From Hyalella azteca (lineage: Eukaryota > Arthropoda > Malacostraca > Amphipoda > Hyalellidae), in assembly GCF_000764305.2 (NCBI RefSeq), contig NW_025944591.1:124001-188000 (forward strand): a DNA stretch of 64,000 nucleotides, in the 5' to 3' direction. A program made the translations under genes and the position numbers. Under the pieces are notes generated by a model that was not told the DNA's origin, ran no database searches, and was given only the letters and a program-made list of their open reading frames with translations. Positions 10,182 through 23,500 of this stretch are shown here, in pieces; position 1 is the first letter of the stretch; the number at the start of each line of letters is the position of its first letter.

Positions 10182-13100
10182 ATGGCGGTGCACAAATCCA
10201 CAATGCTCAGACTAGTTTTAATTTTAGTTCTACAATGTTTATTATCCAATGGGCAAGGACCAGGCCCTGGACCCGGCTTATTAAATCGGCTAGTTTTAAG
10301 AGACACGATGCAATCTCGTTCAGTGGACACTAGACTTAATTTTACAGTGCTTGAGGGGCAGCCAGCCGGCACCTCCATCGGCTTCATTCCGACCAAGCCT
10401 GGTTTTACCTATCGTTTCAACGAGGTTCTTAAAGAATTCACACTCAATGGCTCCACGGGCGAGATCCACACCGCTAAAATATTGGACAGGGAAGCATTGG
10501 CTACTGATAAATTTGATTTAGTTATATTATCGTCTCAGCCCACATACCCAATTGAAGTGAGGATAGTTGTCCTCGATATCAACGACAATGCGCCCAGATT
10601 TCCTGAGCCATCTATACGGGTTTCTTTCTCGGAAAATGCAAATGCAGGCACACGTGTAATTTTAGACACGGCCACTGATGGCGATGCTGGTGAAAATGAT
10701 ATCACCACAAGTTACAGAATAGTGGACGGCAACGACGACGGAAAATTTAAACTGGAAGTAATAACCAATCCTTCTGGAGAAACCCCGTATTTGCATTTGG
10801 AAACCGTTGAAAAACTCGATACGGAAACCCGCTCTTCGTATCAACTGAATATTTCTGCTCAAGATGGTGGTACACCTCCTCATTTTGGATTTTTACTAGT
10901 CAACGTCTCGATTCTAGACGTGAATGACAATTCCCCTATATTCGATTACGGAGAATATAACGTGACACTTAGTGAATCAGTCCCTCCTGGGACATCAGTG
11001 CTGCAGGTGCGGGCAACTGATGCTGACTCTTTGGAAAACGCTCGGATTACGTACCACCTTGCTGAAGCAGAAACTCAGTTCAGCATCGATCCACAAACTG
11101 GAATTATAACTACCGTTGAAAGACTTAAATGTCATCGGAATTGCCCAGATGCCTCGCAATGTGCCAAGAGTTGCGTATTCACGGTGCATGCCCGAGATCA
11201 TGGATCACCTTACCAAGACGGCAGAACCTATGTCACTGTGAACCTCCAGGACGCCAATGACCACAACCCAGTGGTGAGCTTCACGTATTTTCCGGCCAAT
11301 GCTGAGTTTGCTACAGTGGACGAGAATGCCAAGAATGCATCCACAGTTGCAGTTGTATCCGTGCTTGACGCCGACGAAGGGTTCAACGGAGAAACGACTG
11401 TGGAGATTGCAGGAGGAAATGAGCTGAATCACTTTAGACTGGAGTCAAAATCTAACTACGATCTCGTACAAGTTAATGGGGTTCTTGATCGGGAAAAAAT
11501 AAGCAAATATAATGTCACAATTGTCGCCACAGACATGGGCTCTCCTCCTCGATCCTCAACCTCTTTCTTGATAATCTACGTGAATGATATTAATGATCAT
11601 GCTCCAGTTTTCGAAAAAAGCGAATATTCTGCAGTTCTAAGTGAACTGGTACCTGTTGGAACATACGTTGCGGGTATTACTGCAAATGATGAAGATACTG
11701 GCGTAAATTCCAACGTTTACTATGCCATCACTTCAGGAAATAATAATCGATGGTTTGATATTGACACCGAAAGCGGCCTCATAACCACAAAAGCTCCTCT
11801 AGATCGTGAAGTTCAAGATTCTGTGGATCTAAAAATTTCAGCCAGAGATGGAGGACCGAACCCGAAACGGGCATATACGTATTTGAAGATAACAATTTTA
11901 GACGCCAATGATGAAAAACCAACGTTCTCTGAATCACTAGTCCACGCAAGTCTCTCAGAAAGTGCTGCTCCACACACACTCGTAGCTCAAGTATCAGCTG
12001 TCGATAGAGACCAAGGCACAAACGGAAGCGTGTCATACATTTTCAGTGAAGAGGTCGAACTAAAGTATCCAGGTGTATTTTACTTGGACTCTTCAAGCGG
12101 TCGAGTCACGACGCGGAGCAAGTTGGACCGAGAAGCCATGCCTCAGTACGATATAACAGTGGAAGCTCGTGACAGAGGCATTCCGCCCCTCTCATCGACA
12201 GCAACTGTTAGACTTACAGTGAAAGATGTTAATGATAATAGTCCCGAGTTTTATCCACAGCAATATTTTGTGGCTGTGGCTGAAGACAATCCGATAGGTT
12301 CGTCGTTGGTACAAGTTTCGGCAACAGATAAAGATGAAGGGGAGAATGCAGAAATAAGTTACGAACTTACGAGTGGCCCAGACAACGAGAACACTTTCGC
12401 TATCCATCCTCAAACAGGTGTTTTAACTTTGAGTGGTCGATTGAGTCGAGTAAGAAAGTCTAAGTACCGATTGACTGTCGCGGCAAGAGACAAAGGAGAC
12501 CGCAAAGCAACGAAAGACGCTGTCATAGAAATTTTGATCGAAGATAATCAAAGCGAACTTCTAGAATTTGAGAGCGATCTCTACTCATTTGAGGTATCAG
12601 AAGATGCGGGTCAGAGTGCTGATACTTTTGTTGCAAGAGAAGTTGGTACCGTGTCCATCAAAGATGCTGCTCGAGTAGGAGAATCGACTTACGCTATTGT
12701 CGCTGGGGATCCTGATGCAACGTTCTCGATAGATAAAAAAACCGGGGTGATAAAAACTGCTAAACATCTAGATGGCGAGCAGCGGTCTTTCTATTCATTA
12801 AAAGTAGTGGCAGTGACGGCCGATATTTACGGGCACACCACGATCAATATTACGGTGAACGATATAAATGACAATCCTCCAAAATTCCCAACCAAACACG
12901 CTCGAGCAACCGTTAAAGAAAATTGGCCTGTTGGGCACCAAGTGTTTTTAGCAGAAGCTTCTGATCCAGATTTAGGGAAAAATAGCGACGTGACTTACAC
13001 TTTGACCGCCAATCCTAGAAACTATTTCTCGATCTCGAAGAAAAGTGGAATGATCTATCTTGATAAACCTGTGAAATATGGTGTTATTGATACATTTCGA

Positions 13101-15398
13101 TTGGAAGTTACGGCTACGGATGACGGTGTGCCACCACTTTCTTCACGTCAGATTGTCGTAGTAACGGTCGAGGACGTTAACGATCATACCCCAATTTTTG
13201 AGCATGGTTCCTATGAGACGTCCTTGTTTGAATCCATTCCTGTGAATGACCGATTTTTCGCCCTCACGGCAACTGATGAGGACAGCGGCTTGAATGGATT
13301 CGTGTCTTATAATATTACAAGTGGGAATGATGATCAGAAATTCGGAATATTTCCTGATGGATATCTATACATTCGAAGCTCTTTGGACCGAGAAAATAAA
13401 GATTATTATGCGTTGACCATAGTTGCTCAGGATCACGGAGAGCCTCCTCGCTCTGCAACAGTATTGGTTGTTGTACATATCTTGGATGAGAATGATAACG
13501 CGCCAGTGTTTACGAACAAAACCTTTGATTTCTATTTAGCTGAAAATGCGCCTCCTGACACTTATGTTGGGCGTTTCACTGCTACCGACCAGGACAAAGG
13601 CAGGAATGCTGAACTGACCTACGCTATTTCCACCAATCAGCAACAATTTTTGGTCGATCCGAAGAGCGGATTCCTGAAAACTCTGAATTATTTTGACAGA
13701 GAAAAACTTGTGCATGTGACTGGACAAGACTATATTACCATGGAAGCGGTTGTTGTGGATAATGGCATTATAAAACTAAAAGATAAAGCAAAAGTGAACA
13801 TCTTTATTACTGATGTGAACGATAATTCACCGAAATTTTCAAAAAAGTCTTACAAAGCTGAAGTTTTCGAAGGGGCTGCCGTTGGTACTCCCATCATCCG
13901 ACTCGCTGCTAATGATGCCGATCAAGGCTTAAATGGCGATATAATTTATACTTTAGTTGACGGAAATGAAGAGAGCCGTTTCCAAATCGATGGAGTTACT
14001 GGTCAGGTTGCTTTGTCTCGCCAATTAGACAGAGAAACCACACCTCTCTATCTCCTGACGGTTGCAGCATCTGATTTGGGGTCACCCGAGCCTCTCACGG
14101 CCACTACAACCTTATCTGTACATGTGCTTGATGAAAACGACAATAAACCTGTCTTCACGCATCTGGAGTCGGAAATATCAGTATTAGAAACTACTGCAAT
14201 AAACACAGTATTAGTACAGTTTCAGGCAAGCGATGCTGACGTTGGAATTAACCAAGAAGTTTCTTTCATGATTGGTGGCGGTAATATTCAGGAAGTTTTC
14301 AAAATAGATACAAGAAGTGGCACTTTGTACCTCGAAAAACCACTTGATTACGAACACAGAAACACGTACAGTCTGAACATAACAGCTGCCGATGGTGGTT
14401 CTCCACGACTGACGTCTACAATTGAGTTTATTGTTAGAGTTCTCGATTACAACGATAATGCGCCAAGTTTTCCAAATACCACTATCGTTAGACAGATTCA
14501 AGAAGGCATACCTTACAAAACCACAATCGTAACTGTCAAAGCCCATGATCCCGACTCGGGCTTGAATGGAAAAATTTCGTATGCCATCAAGAACCAAGAT
14601 CCACCGGGTCGTCATTTTGAAATCGAAGAAGATACGGGTGTAATCTATACTATCCGAGACATTGATAGGGAATTCAATGACACTTTCATGCTGACTGTGG
14701 TTGCAAGTGACCAAGCGGAACCTGTTTCTAGTCGGCTGTCCGCAGAGAAGCTTGTCACAGTTGTTGTGGAAGACATAAACGATAACGCGCCCGTATTTGT
14801 ATCTATGAATGCAGGGCTTCTTCCTGAGAACTCCCGCAAGGATCAGAAAATAATGCAAATTTCTGCTAATGATGTCGACGCTAACACCAACGGTTTGGTT
14901 ACTTATGAGATTGTGGGTGGCAGTGCGATGGATGTGTTCTATTTAGACAGAGTGACGGGATCACTTCGTCTCAGGAAAGATATTTCATCCCCGGAACTCT
15001 TCTATCGTGTCACTGTTCGATCAACAGACGAAGCTGTCCAGTCACAAAGGAAGTCATCCGATGCTTACCTAACTATACTCGGGATGTCTTCCCAAGAAGG
15101 CCCACGCTTCACACAAAGTTTTTACACCGGCTCCGTAGTAGAAAATTCGGCAATCGGTACATCAGTTGCCACAATTGAGTCCCACATGACCACCAATGAT
15201 GCCGACGAAATCAGCTACTTTGTGGTGAACATTACAAGTGATGATGGGCGCCTCATGGAGAGGTTGTTTGATGTTCAGCAGAAGGGAGTTCTAGCAACAG
15301 CCGCTGCTCTGGATCGAGAATCTGGACCTGACGTGTACCTCGTCACAGTTGCAGCTGCGGTCTCCAAAACCACAACGCCGAGGGTCTCCCTTACTCAG
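10182..15398 (+). CDS. ft: Fat protocadherin (fat/FAT4 class), exon 1: signal peptide, EC1-EC15, most of EC16
   Basis: Giant atypical cadherin; known family members act at the plasma membrane, bind Dachsous and control planar cell polarity and Hippo-pathway growth signalling. The ATG at 10182 lies in AAAATGG and starts a signal peptide (hydrophobic core LRLVLILVLQCLL, residues 9-21), followed by a GPGPGPG stretch. EC linkers DxNDx end repeats near residues 132, 246, 357, 469, 574, 682, 894, 998, 1102, 1211, 1317, 1422 and 1531; those after EC7 (EDNQSELLEF, about 787) and EC15 (about 1634) are degenerate. Assignment to fat/FAT4 rests on family-specific stretches: KPGFTYRF with QPTYPIEVR in EC1, FTYFPANAEFATVDENA in EC4, and VKENWPVGHQVF in EC9. 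EC3 has an unusual four-Cys loop. Coding sequence runs 1739 codons to CAG|GTAAGC; read-through would add ten codons and stop. Confidence 0.96.
11130..11174 (+). other. Four-cysteine loop replacing the LDRE motif of Fat EC3
   Basis: Residues about 317-331 have the spacing C-x3-C-x5-C-x3-C (KCHRNCPDASQCAKSCVF) at the place where a cadherin repeat normally has LDRE and the following strand. The acidic Ca2+ ligand of that motif is therefore absent. Reading frame and flanks (SIDPQTGIITT before, FTVHARDHG after) are intact, so this is a real part of the protein, not an error. Confidence 0.8.
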
Positions 15399-16620
15399 GT
15401 AAGCGACGCTCTTAACTTCGATAGTCATTGAAATTTAATATTATTGCTTGCACGGTCTGCCTGTTCAATTTAGTTCTGCGATATGAAAATAAAATTTCTG
15501 AAAATCCCAAGGAGAGTTGAATAATAATTCTTCAAGCTGGTCAGTACTATTAGGTTAATATTTTGATTGAACACTATAAACAGATTCAACAGGGACCAAG
15601 CTGTTAACGCGTGCGATCATAAATATTTTATACCTGCAAACAATATCGTGTTTGTCTTCATTTCATTTTTACAATGGTGCCGCACAACTATCAACGCTAT
15701 GTAGCTTGTGGCACTGGACATATGTAACAGTCTATCGCAACAAAATATATGCACGCTCTCTTAGTTCATTTTGAATAAAGACCTAGGGTTATTAAGTGGA
15801 AAGAAATAACAATGTATAATGATCTTGAGTACTTAAGATGTGAGGCTTGAAAGTAGGCACTTGTGTATCTGGGCTAAATACAAGTTATTATTAATCACAC
15901 TTGGTCGCAACCAGTAGCAATCTTCAGCAAAACTAATCCTTTGTAACCGAACGCGCGTTCCCATTACTTGCCTTTTATGGCAACCGCTTGATAAGTTTTA
16001 GGGCGTCGCAAAACCTGGCCATTCTGCGCACGCATCAACATCAGAGCTTCTTGCACCTTCTCTGAACACTGACTTGTTGCAGCTGTATTTCATTTCTTCG
16101 AACAAACTCACTTCATTTACTATTGTTGTATTCTCATTGCATCTTACAATTTACCGAGTTTCCGTCGTCGCTCTGCTTGTCTTGTTCAATTCGCTCCTTA
16201 TCTCCACACTTGTTATCCTTGGGGTACAGTCTTGTTGGTGCAGCGATGAAGCGTCCAATTAAATTCGAACATCGAGTTTTAATTTAATCTCAATTCGGTT
16301 TATAAGGATGCAAGATTATAAATTATTCCACTGCCGAGTTTTAATATTTTGTAGCAAAATAACTTTTCTAACATGAATTAGACAATACTGATAATTGTTC
16401 AATGACCAATACGCTATTGAACCAAAGACGCGATCTATGTATATATTCTGAACATATTTAATTATGAAAGATGAAGAATTTTATAACTATACTCATCCTG
16501 TCATCCTTATACTTACTCAATGGTGTACCGATAATTAGAAATATGTCAAATAAGCTCATAAGCTGGAGCCTAATGAATTAGATCAATTTAGTGACCATGT
16601 AAGACAACCTGAGAGCAAAG
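15399..16620. other. Intron 1, 5' part, unique sequence
   Basis: Nothing beyond two AATAAA hexamers (about 15488 and 15774) was recognised. These could serve an intron-retained, prematurely polyadenylated transcript, but that is unproven. Confidence 0.4.
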
Positions 16621-16624
16621 ATTA

Positions 16625-16970
16625 TTATAAAAAAGCCTGAGAGAAAGGAACATCAAAGGTGGGACATAGAATGTTGAATGGAACTTTGGTTTTGACGGAG
16701 TTAACCCCTACACACGACAAACACAAGCACTTAACGACAAAATTTAAAGCTCTCGACCAATACTCTGCTGAACCAAAAAGGTTAAGTACTAACGATAGGC
16801 TCACTATTAAAAAATTTAACTCAGTGCTCACTGCAGTGAGTGACAGAGCGCTCATTTTCTCGTCGACGAAAACGTGGAGTCACGGACGGACAGACAGACA
16901 GACGAACAGACGGACATGGCGAGCACAATAGCGCATTTTTTTCCATAAATAAGAAAATGCGCTAAAAAGC
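16625..16970 (-). repeat. Dispersed repeat, copy 2 (inverted relative to 569-705)
   Basis: The part at 16795-16970 is the reverse complement of the repeat at 569-705, including the closing GCGCTATTGTGCTCG block, with a variable (GACA)n-like middle. The flank 16625-16795 may belong to the same element, but no second copy is available in the window to prove it. Confidence 0.5.
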
Positions 16971-17177
16971 ATTGCACAAAACTCAGATGTATTATCTCGC
17001 TTCCAGACTTCATTCGGATAGGAACCGCGACAATGAGTAGAATAATTTTCAAAACGTTCTGTTTCCACACCGCATATTGTGCATGTTTGAGTTCTGTACA
17101 TGTTGAAACATAGTGTGTTGATGTGGTGCGAATGTGTTTCAGAAAAGTAGCATGTATGTTAACAGAAAGTGTTACGT

Positions 17178-17335
17178 CCGTCGAAGTGTTGCGTGTGTCG
17201 AAGTGTTGCATATGTCGAAGTGTTGCTTATGTCGAAGTGTTGCATATGTCGAAGTGTTGCTTATGTCGAAGTGTTGCTTATGTCGAAGTGTTGCATATGT
17301 CGAATAGTTGCGGACGTCGAAGTGTTGCGTATGGA
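17178..17335. repeat. Minisatellite, 17-bp unit, about 9 copies
   Basis: Unit GTCGAAGTGTTGC(A/T)TAT. Because 17 is not a multiple of three, all forward frames cycle through the same peptide (Cys- and Val-rich) without a stop; none is a gene. Confidence 0.93.
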
Positions 17336-17419
17336 GACGCACCACAGCAGCTGGGAACGCTTGCACGGCCAGGGCCACAACAAATCATTCGTCAGAGGTG
17401 CGAGTGATTCCCTCCATTA

Positions 17420-20125
17420 GCGCTTGGAGTTTTTGTTTCCACTTCGTTTCGTGACGCCCGAGATTCCCGAAACTTCTAAAAATATGTAAAAAATAGTTTT
17501 CTCAGCACTCGTTTACATTGATAAAATTGATGTATCTGCTGTACACCATGAGACTTGGTGACGGTGTTCATGAAAATTGACGTTTCATCTTCAAAAGCGA
17601 TAGAAACTAATATGCCTTTTGACTTACAGAAATTTATGAAACCAGAAAAATGTTGATTTCTAATAAAAATTTCGTTTCAAATTATGCAAGACGAAGTTTT
17701 TTTGCTCAGTTAATACAATACTGGCAAGATTTTCATGTTTCTTTGTCTAGACGTTGGTTCAGAATGGTGGTCTTATTATGAAGCACCTCGTGCTTTATTA
17801 CCATATCAGTTCGCTGCCGCCAAATATGATGAGTATGTTTACGGGTATGTCTGCTCAGCGACAGTTTCTTTTGCCCCCCGAGGCTGGCTACGAAAGCGGT
17901 GCGTGGGAGTGACGTATGCCTCGAGATCAGGTAAAAATGTAATTGTGTGTCGGTATGCAAGTGGGTAGGGACGGAGACCGGCCTCGAGCTTGGTATGCCA
18001 GACGCAGAGAAGCAGTCCGTGGTAGAGCTGGAAGCTGTCCGTATGAGAACAGCGAGAGAAAAAGAACACGGACGGACAGCTACGGAGGAATATGCTGGCC
18101 CGAACGAGCGGGCGATCCTAAGGAATGCTGGGTCTGTGCAAGCATCTTTGCCTCGAACGCCACCTACAAATCCGCCTCTACTGCTCATGTCTTCTCGTTC
18201 TTGGGCTGCCGAGCGTGCACATCAGATGAGCCCAGTAATTTACGCATTCTCGTCTCGGGCGTGCATCCCCTTTATTAATTTCTGATATTTCAGAGTAATA
18301 AAAAAGTAAAAGTTTATGACGCCAATGGTAAGATCCTGATTTTTCTAAATAGATTTGAAGAAGGGATAGCTACGACTGGCGATGGTCCTGTAGTAAGAGG
18401 TTAATACTGAATGTTGTGTTCAGCCAGGCCAGCCGGCAGTCTGCCTCTTGCTAGGTCCTAAGGTCTTACCACGGCGGGTCTCTCATCAGCTCGAGTTGCC
18501 AGATGTTGCTCGATGATGGGCTAACTTTATTTTCTTGACATTTTTTGCATGTTTTGTTCCAAATGTAATTATTTTTTAGTGCTTTTTAATATCAAAGCTT
18601 GAGCAACTGAGTGTTTCTTGAGACCAAATTACATTGGAATGCTCATGCTTAAGAAAATTTGGGAAATTTTCCTCAAGAGTACCTTTAGTCACCTCGATCG
18701 AGTTCTATGGTCAATTTATGCAAGAGATAAATTGAGAGTTGGGGCCATGTTGCGCTATGTGGCAATTGCTTGGAGTGGCCGAGGTTAAGGTACCAACTCT
18801 GCCATACACACGTCTTTAAATTTTCATTAAGTTTGCTCGTCTATTTGATTTTTAGTTATACGTTTGTAAGTGATATCAGAGATGCAGACATGACTTGTTT
18901 TTCTTCATTACCAACTATCGTCTCTGTTTTTGATGCAATCGCATAGATAAAACTTAGTTTCAAGCTTAACTAAACAGCATGCAGCACCTCTGCTCTCTCT
19001 CTAGTCTACCTGTGCCTTCCTTCGGCCTCACCAAGCGCCTCCATAATTAATATTCTCTAAAAGCTTCCCTATATCATGCTGGTCAGATGATATCCATTAT
19101 CTACGTTTATGAGTCGTTTCCAGCCCACAGATTAGGTTTATTGTAATAACTCGTCGATTCTGCCACATCGCACATATATTCAACTGACATTCACATTAAC
19201 TTTATTCCTATCAGTAGCAAATTAAATGAGCATCAGCAGTTTGAGAAGTCCTTGGACATAATTTTGCCTCGATTTAATGTGCTGTAAATTTGTCTCGCGT
19301 TAAGAAGAAAAATATCCTGCTTCTTTTGAACGAATGAATGCGAATGATTTAGCGAACACAATTGCGTGAAAAATAAAAGAATGAGTAAGACAATAATTTT
19401 AATTCTCATGAGTTGAATGCGAATGAAAAATTATATTTTGAGATCGGTATAGTTCGACATGCCGTTTCACGGTTTACTCATAATTACGTAATTTGAATTG
19501 ATAATATTTGAATCGCCTAATTATTATTTGCATTAGTTATTATTAATTATACATATCGCCGTATCCACTAAATAGTGATATAGTAAGTATGTGCGGGATA
19601 GTGAGCAGTACAGTTCAAAATACAGTTCTTATATGATCGAATGCTGAGATGAAAATCACGTCTAAAGTTAGTTCTCTCCTTAAAACAACATATAACTCCT
19701 ATTTCAAATATGTGGTTGGGCCTCTTTTAGTGTAAATGTAGCTTAAAATCTTGAAATAGCCGCGTAATCTTGGGTTTGGACGACCGGGTTCAGGAGCAGT
19801 CGTGGCAGTGATGTCCAGAGAGACGTGTCGTGGCACACGACGTCACGAGCATCTATCTTATGGCGATCTTTCTTTATCAGACCTCGCATAGATTCCCTCC
19901 ATTGCTAACTAACGAGCGGTTTGTTTTCGGCTGCTTTATCCAACAAAAAGTGAGAATAAATATCTTGATATTACAGACAGGATGTTCTTCGTACCGCAAA
20001 GATGTTCCAGTAACCGCGATAGGCCTGCCCGTCGAAACTATTTATTTTCTGTTGTAGCTTCAGAATTGGGATTAAGGAATAACTCTCCTGAGCTAACGCG
20101 ATAAATTGTGATGCAGCTGTGGACA
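17420..20125. other. Intron 1 stretch with one G+C-richer patch, no gene recognised
   Basis: At about 17733-18285 several overlapping frames on both strands are open (up to about 150 codons). They share no recognisable domain, and simultaneous openness on both strands points to composition (few stops) rather than coding. Elsewhere the sequence is A+T-rich and featureless. Confidence 0.35.
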
Positions 20126-20518
20126 CACAGAGATGGGTTACTGCAGAGATGGGCTTCTGCAGAGATGGGCTTCTGCAGAGATGGGCTTCTACAGAGATGG
20201 GCTTCTGCAGAGATGGGCTTCTGCAGAGATGGGCTTCTGCAGAGATGGGCTTCTGCAGAGATGGGCTTCTACAGAGATGGGCTTCTACAGAGATGGGCTT
20301 CTGCAGAGATGGGCTTCTGCAGAGATGGGCTTCTACAGAGATGGGCTGCTGCAGAGATGGGCTTCTGCAGAGATGGGCTCGTGCAGAGATGGGCTACTGC
20401 AGAGATGGGCTTCTGCAGAGATGGGCTCGTGCAGAAATGGGCTTCTGCAGAGATGGGCTTCTGCAGAGATGGGCTTCTGCAGAGATGTTCTTTTACAGAG
20501 ATGGGCTCTTGCTGAGAT
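20126..20518. repeat. Minisatellite, 16-bp unit, about 24 copies
   Basis: Unit AGAGATGGGCTTCTGC with variants CTACTGC, CTGCTGC, CTCGTGC and CTTCTAC. All three forward frames are open and give the same 16-residue cycle (containing EMGFCRDGLLQRWASA), which is a property of the period, not evidence of coding. Confidence 0.95.
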
Positions 20519-20519
20519 G

Positions 20520-23500
20520 AGCTTTTACAGTGAAAGGAATCCAGCAGTTGAATGTTTGAAGAGGTTGGTTTATGACTTTGATGTTCCAAGTGTGGAGTTG
20601 ACACGGTATTCTTTTACATCGGCCGCTAAAATTTGTCGCCCTACCTGGATCTTCTTTCATTTTATTCAGCTAAAATTAAACACATTTGGTCTTTGCTCAT
20701 AATTCATAAAAAGACTTCACTCTTCCGTTCATGTTCATGTTTTGACTTGACAACTAGCGACGATGTTACTCCACTAAATGTTATAAAATGCAATTAGCGC
20801 ACGTATTCAATGTATTTTCTCTCATCTCAGTTCCAACTTGAAGTTTTTGATCTATTCCTAGAGTTATTTGACGGATTAGGACGCAATTTGAGGCTTCATA
20901 AAAAACAAATGCTATTGGTACATTGAAGTTAACCTCCGTATTCTGCTAAACTTCATCATATTAAGATTATATTCCTGGAAATTTTGAGTCCATGGCGACT
21001 ATGCTTTAGTATATACGACCGCCCTCCTGACCGGAAGATCACTACTGAAGCAGCGTTGAAGTTCCCAGGCATCAAGCGATGTGATGATCGATTTTGCGAT
21101 GTCGACCTAAACCTAAAGACGCCAGAAGGTAAGAGTCAGTAAAGTCACGGTCCAGGTGTGATTTTTTTAAATTAAAGTTAAATTTCTTAAATTATATTAT
21201 GTTGAATTTTTAATAACATTGAAAATTGCCTTCATCAAGAAGAAAGAGTTGCAACTTTTTGAAGAAATGATTATTACGCGTTTGAGATAAGAAAATTGAA
21301 TAAATATGACATTTATTATCAAGATATGAGCTATATATACATAAATTATAATGAACAAATCATAAGTTTGTTTTAATTTGAACTAATAAGTTAATTTTTC
21401 CGTTAAGGCCAATAGCTTCATTTGATTCTAAAGACAAATTACTTACTGTCAAAATCGATGACTCGACATCTCTCTGTCTGACATCTCTTAATTTGGGTGC
21501 AAAAATATAATATATTTATATCTAGGTTGATTTTACATTTAAATTTTCTTGCTTGGCCAAGTTCCCTTGGCAATAGCAGTCAATGTTCCTCCTTTATGAA
21601 GAGCAGCAGTTCCATTCGTCTGGTCCTAAAACCCTGACAGAAAATGTTCTCGTACCAGCCGTGAAGCAGTCCGCTTTTGATGAGAGAACCGTCTGATCCA
21701 CTCATCATGAACAACAAACTCGTTAAAGATCGCTGTGTTACCAAAAGTATAATCCGGTAAACTCTTTTGGCGTCGCAGTGTCCCACTGATCGTGGTAATG
21801 GCGGAAATATTTCTTTGGTGCCGGGGAGGAAGTCAGCAGGGGTTCTCGGCAACAATGCCACGGCATTTCCAGACCGTCATGAGACAAGTCTCTTGTAAGA
21901 CGCTCTTTCGTTCTAAGCTTCTAAAGTGAAATAATACAATGAGAAGACTCTAAAAGAACCAATCATGGTGCGACTGCGACCTTCTTTTGAAACTCCTCCT
22001 GTAAATCTTAAGTCTCGTATAGCCTACATATTTTCTGAAGTTGTGTATCGTCAACACAGAAATATTCTACTATTTGAAATGATCAATAAAGTTCATAAAC
22101 TTTATTGTCGTCTATGAACATAGAGTAAGATTTATTTTGCTGTGCAGGCTTCATACACGAGGCCTAGATATTCTCGAATTGTTGTTTTCTCATGACCACT
22201 TTTATCGTCACCGTGCTGCTGTCATTAGAAAAACTACGCCTCGACGCGGAGATATAATATACATGGTGTGTGTGTGCAAGATGTATTGGTCATTTTCTTA
22301 TTTGAATATAATAGAGTAAATTTTATTACATATTTCCCAAGTACCGTGGTCTTACTTAATAGCCCTTGTTTGTACGGGAGGATAAAATTATTGGAGATGT
22401 CTTAATGATGAATTAGAAATGCTATAAAAACGTGCTGATGAAATGTTTCAACTTGCTGAACTAATCCTAGATTATTTATTGGAATAATTGTTGTTCATTT
22501 GCCAATATGTTTCGAGTACTAGTTTACTAGTTTTCCTTAGTCTCTGATTGCTTCTCTCTTCCAAATCCATCAACTAGTTCTGAATGCTCACAGTACCACA
22601 AAACAACATTTGACTGCAGGTAAATGATTCTATTCATTATTGCAAAATCAGAGAGCAAATGCTTCTGAAGGTCGTCTCAGTAAACTGCTTGAGACTCTTG
22701 AGTTACATTTCTTCCTAAGCTTAGCTCTAATCAGTGACTGGCAAAAGAGGAACATTGCAGTTCTTTGTAGTTATTGTACTCTTTGCCTCTGAATGTCCAT
22801 CTCCTTTATTTATGACATTACGATGAACTTGCTGAAGATATTCAGTTCTCTGTAACCCGTATACCACATTATTCTAATTTCTTATCTAAAGTCCTTTTGG
22901 CCCTGGTTGAGCAGTCCTATCCAATGCCATGGAGCTCTGACCAGCAATATGAATAACAAAAGATGCCAGATTCCTGAATATAATTATAAAAAATCGAGGC
23001 ATTCCGTGGTGCTGCGGAGCTGCTGCCGTCGTGCGCATCTATTCTTAGGGATTCCATGCAACCTGGAGGCTACGTTCTTGGGTTTATGTTCTGCAAACTC
23101 CACAACTTCATTTATTATATCTTTGTTTTTCATGCTTATTCTCAATTTCATAAATTTTATGCAATTCACTAACCGTTTTCGCTTAGGCTCTTCAGTGTTA
23201 CGCTTTCGAAGGTGTGTTGAGTTTTGCCGGTCTTATGAGTAAAAATTTACTCTTTGATTTTTGTTACTGTTCAGTTAAGCTTGTTAAATTACAAGAAGAT
23301 TGGAAAAGAGAAGGTGCCAATTTTGAACAATTAATCACTTATCAGTTATCACTATTCAAACATATTTGTGTGATTGAATCACGGTTTTGATATCTTGCGA
23401 TTTGTTAGCATTGGAATGGGTAGATGAATTTGAGCTAAAAATATGCTTGCAGGCTTTGTTTTTGTTTCTATTCATAGTAAGTACTTAGCTTCATCAAAAA

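Noticed and set aside
17733..18285. Overlapping open frames of 110-150 codons on both strands
   Set aside because: No recognisable domain, no splice-site support, and simultaneous openness on both strands is best explained by a local shortage of stop triplets.
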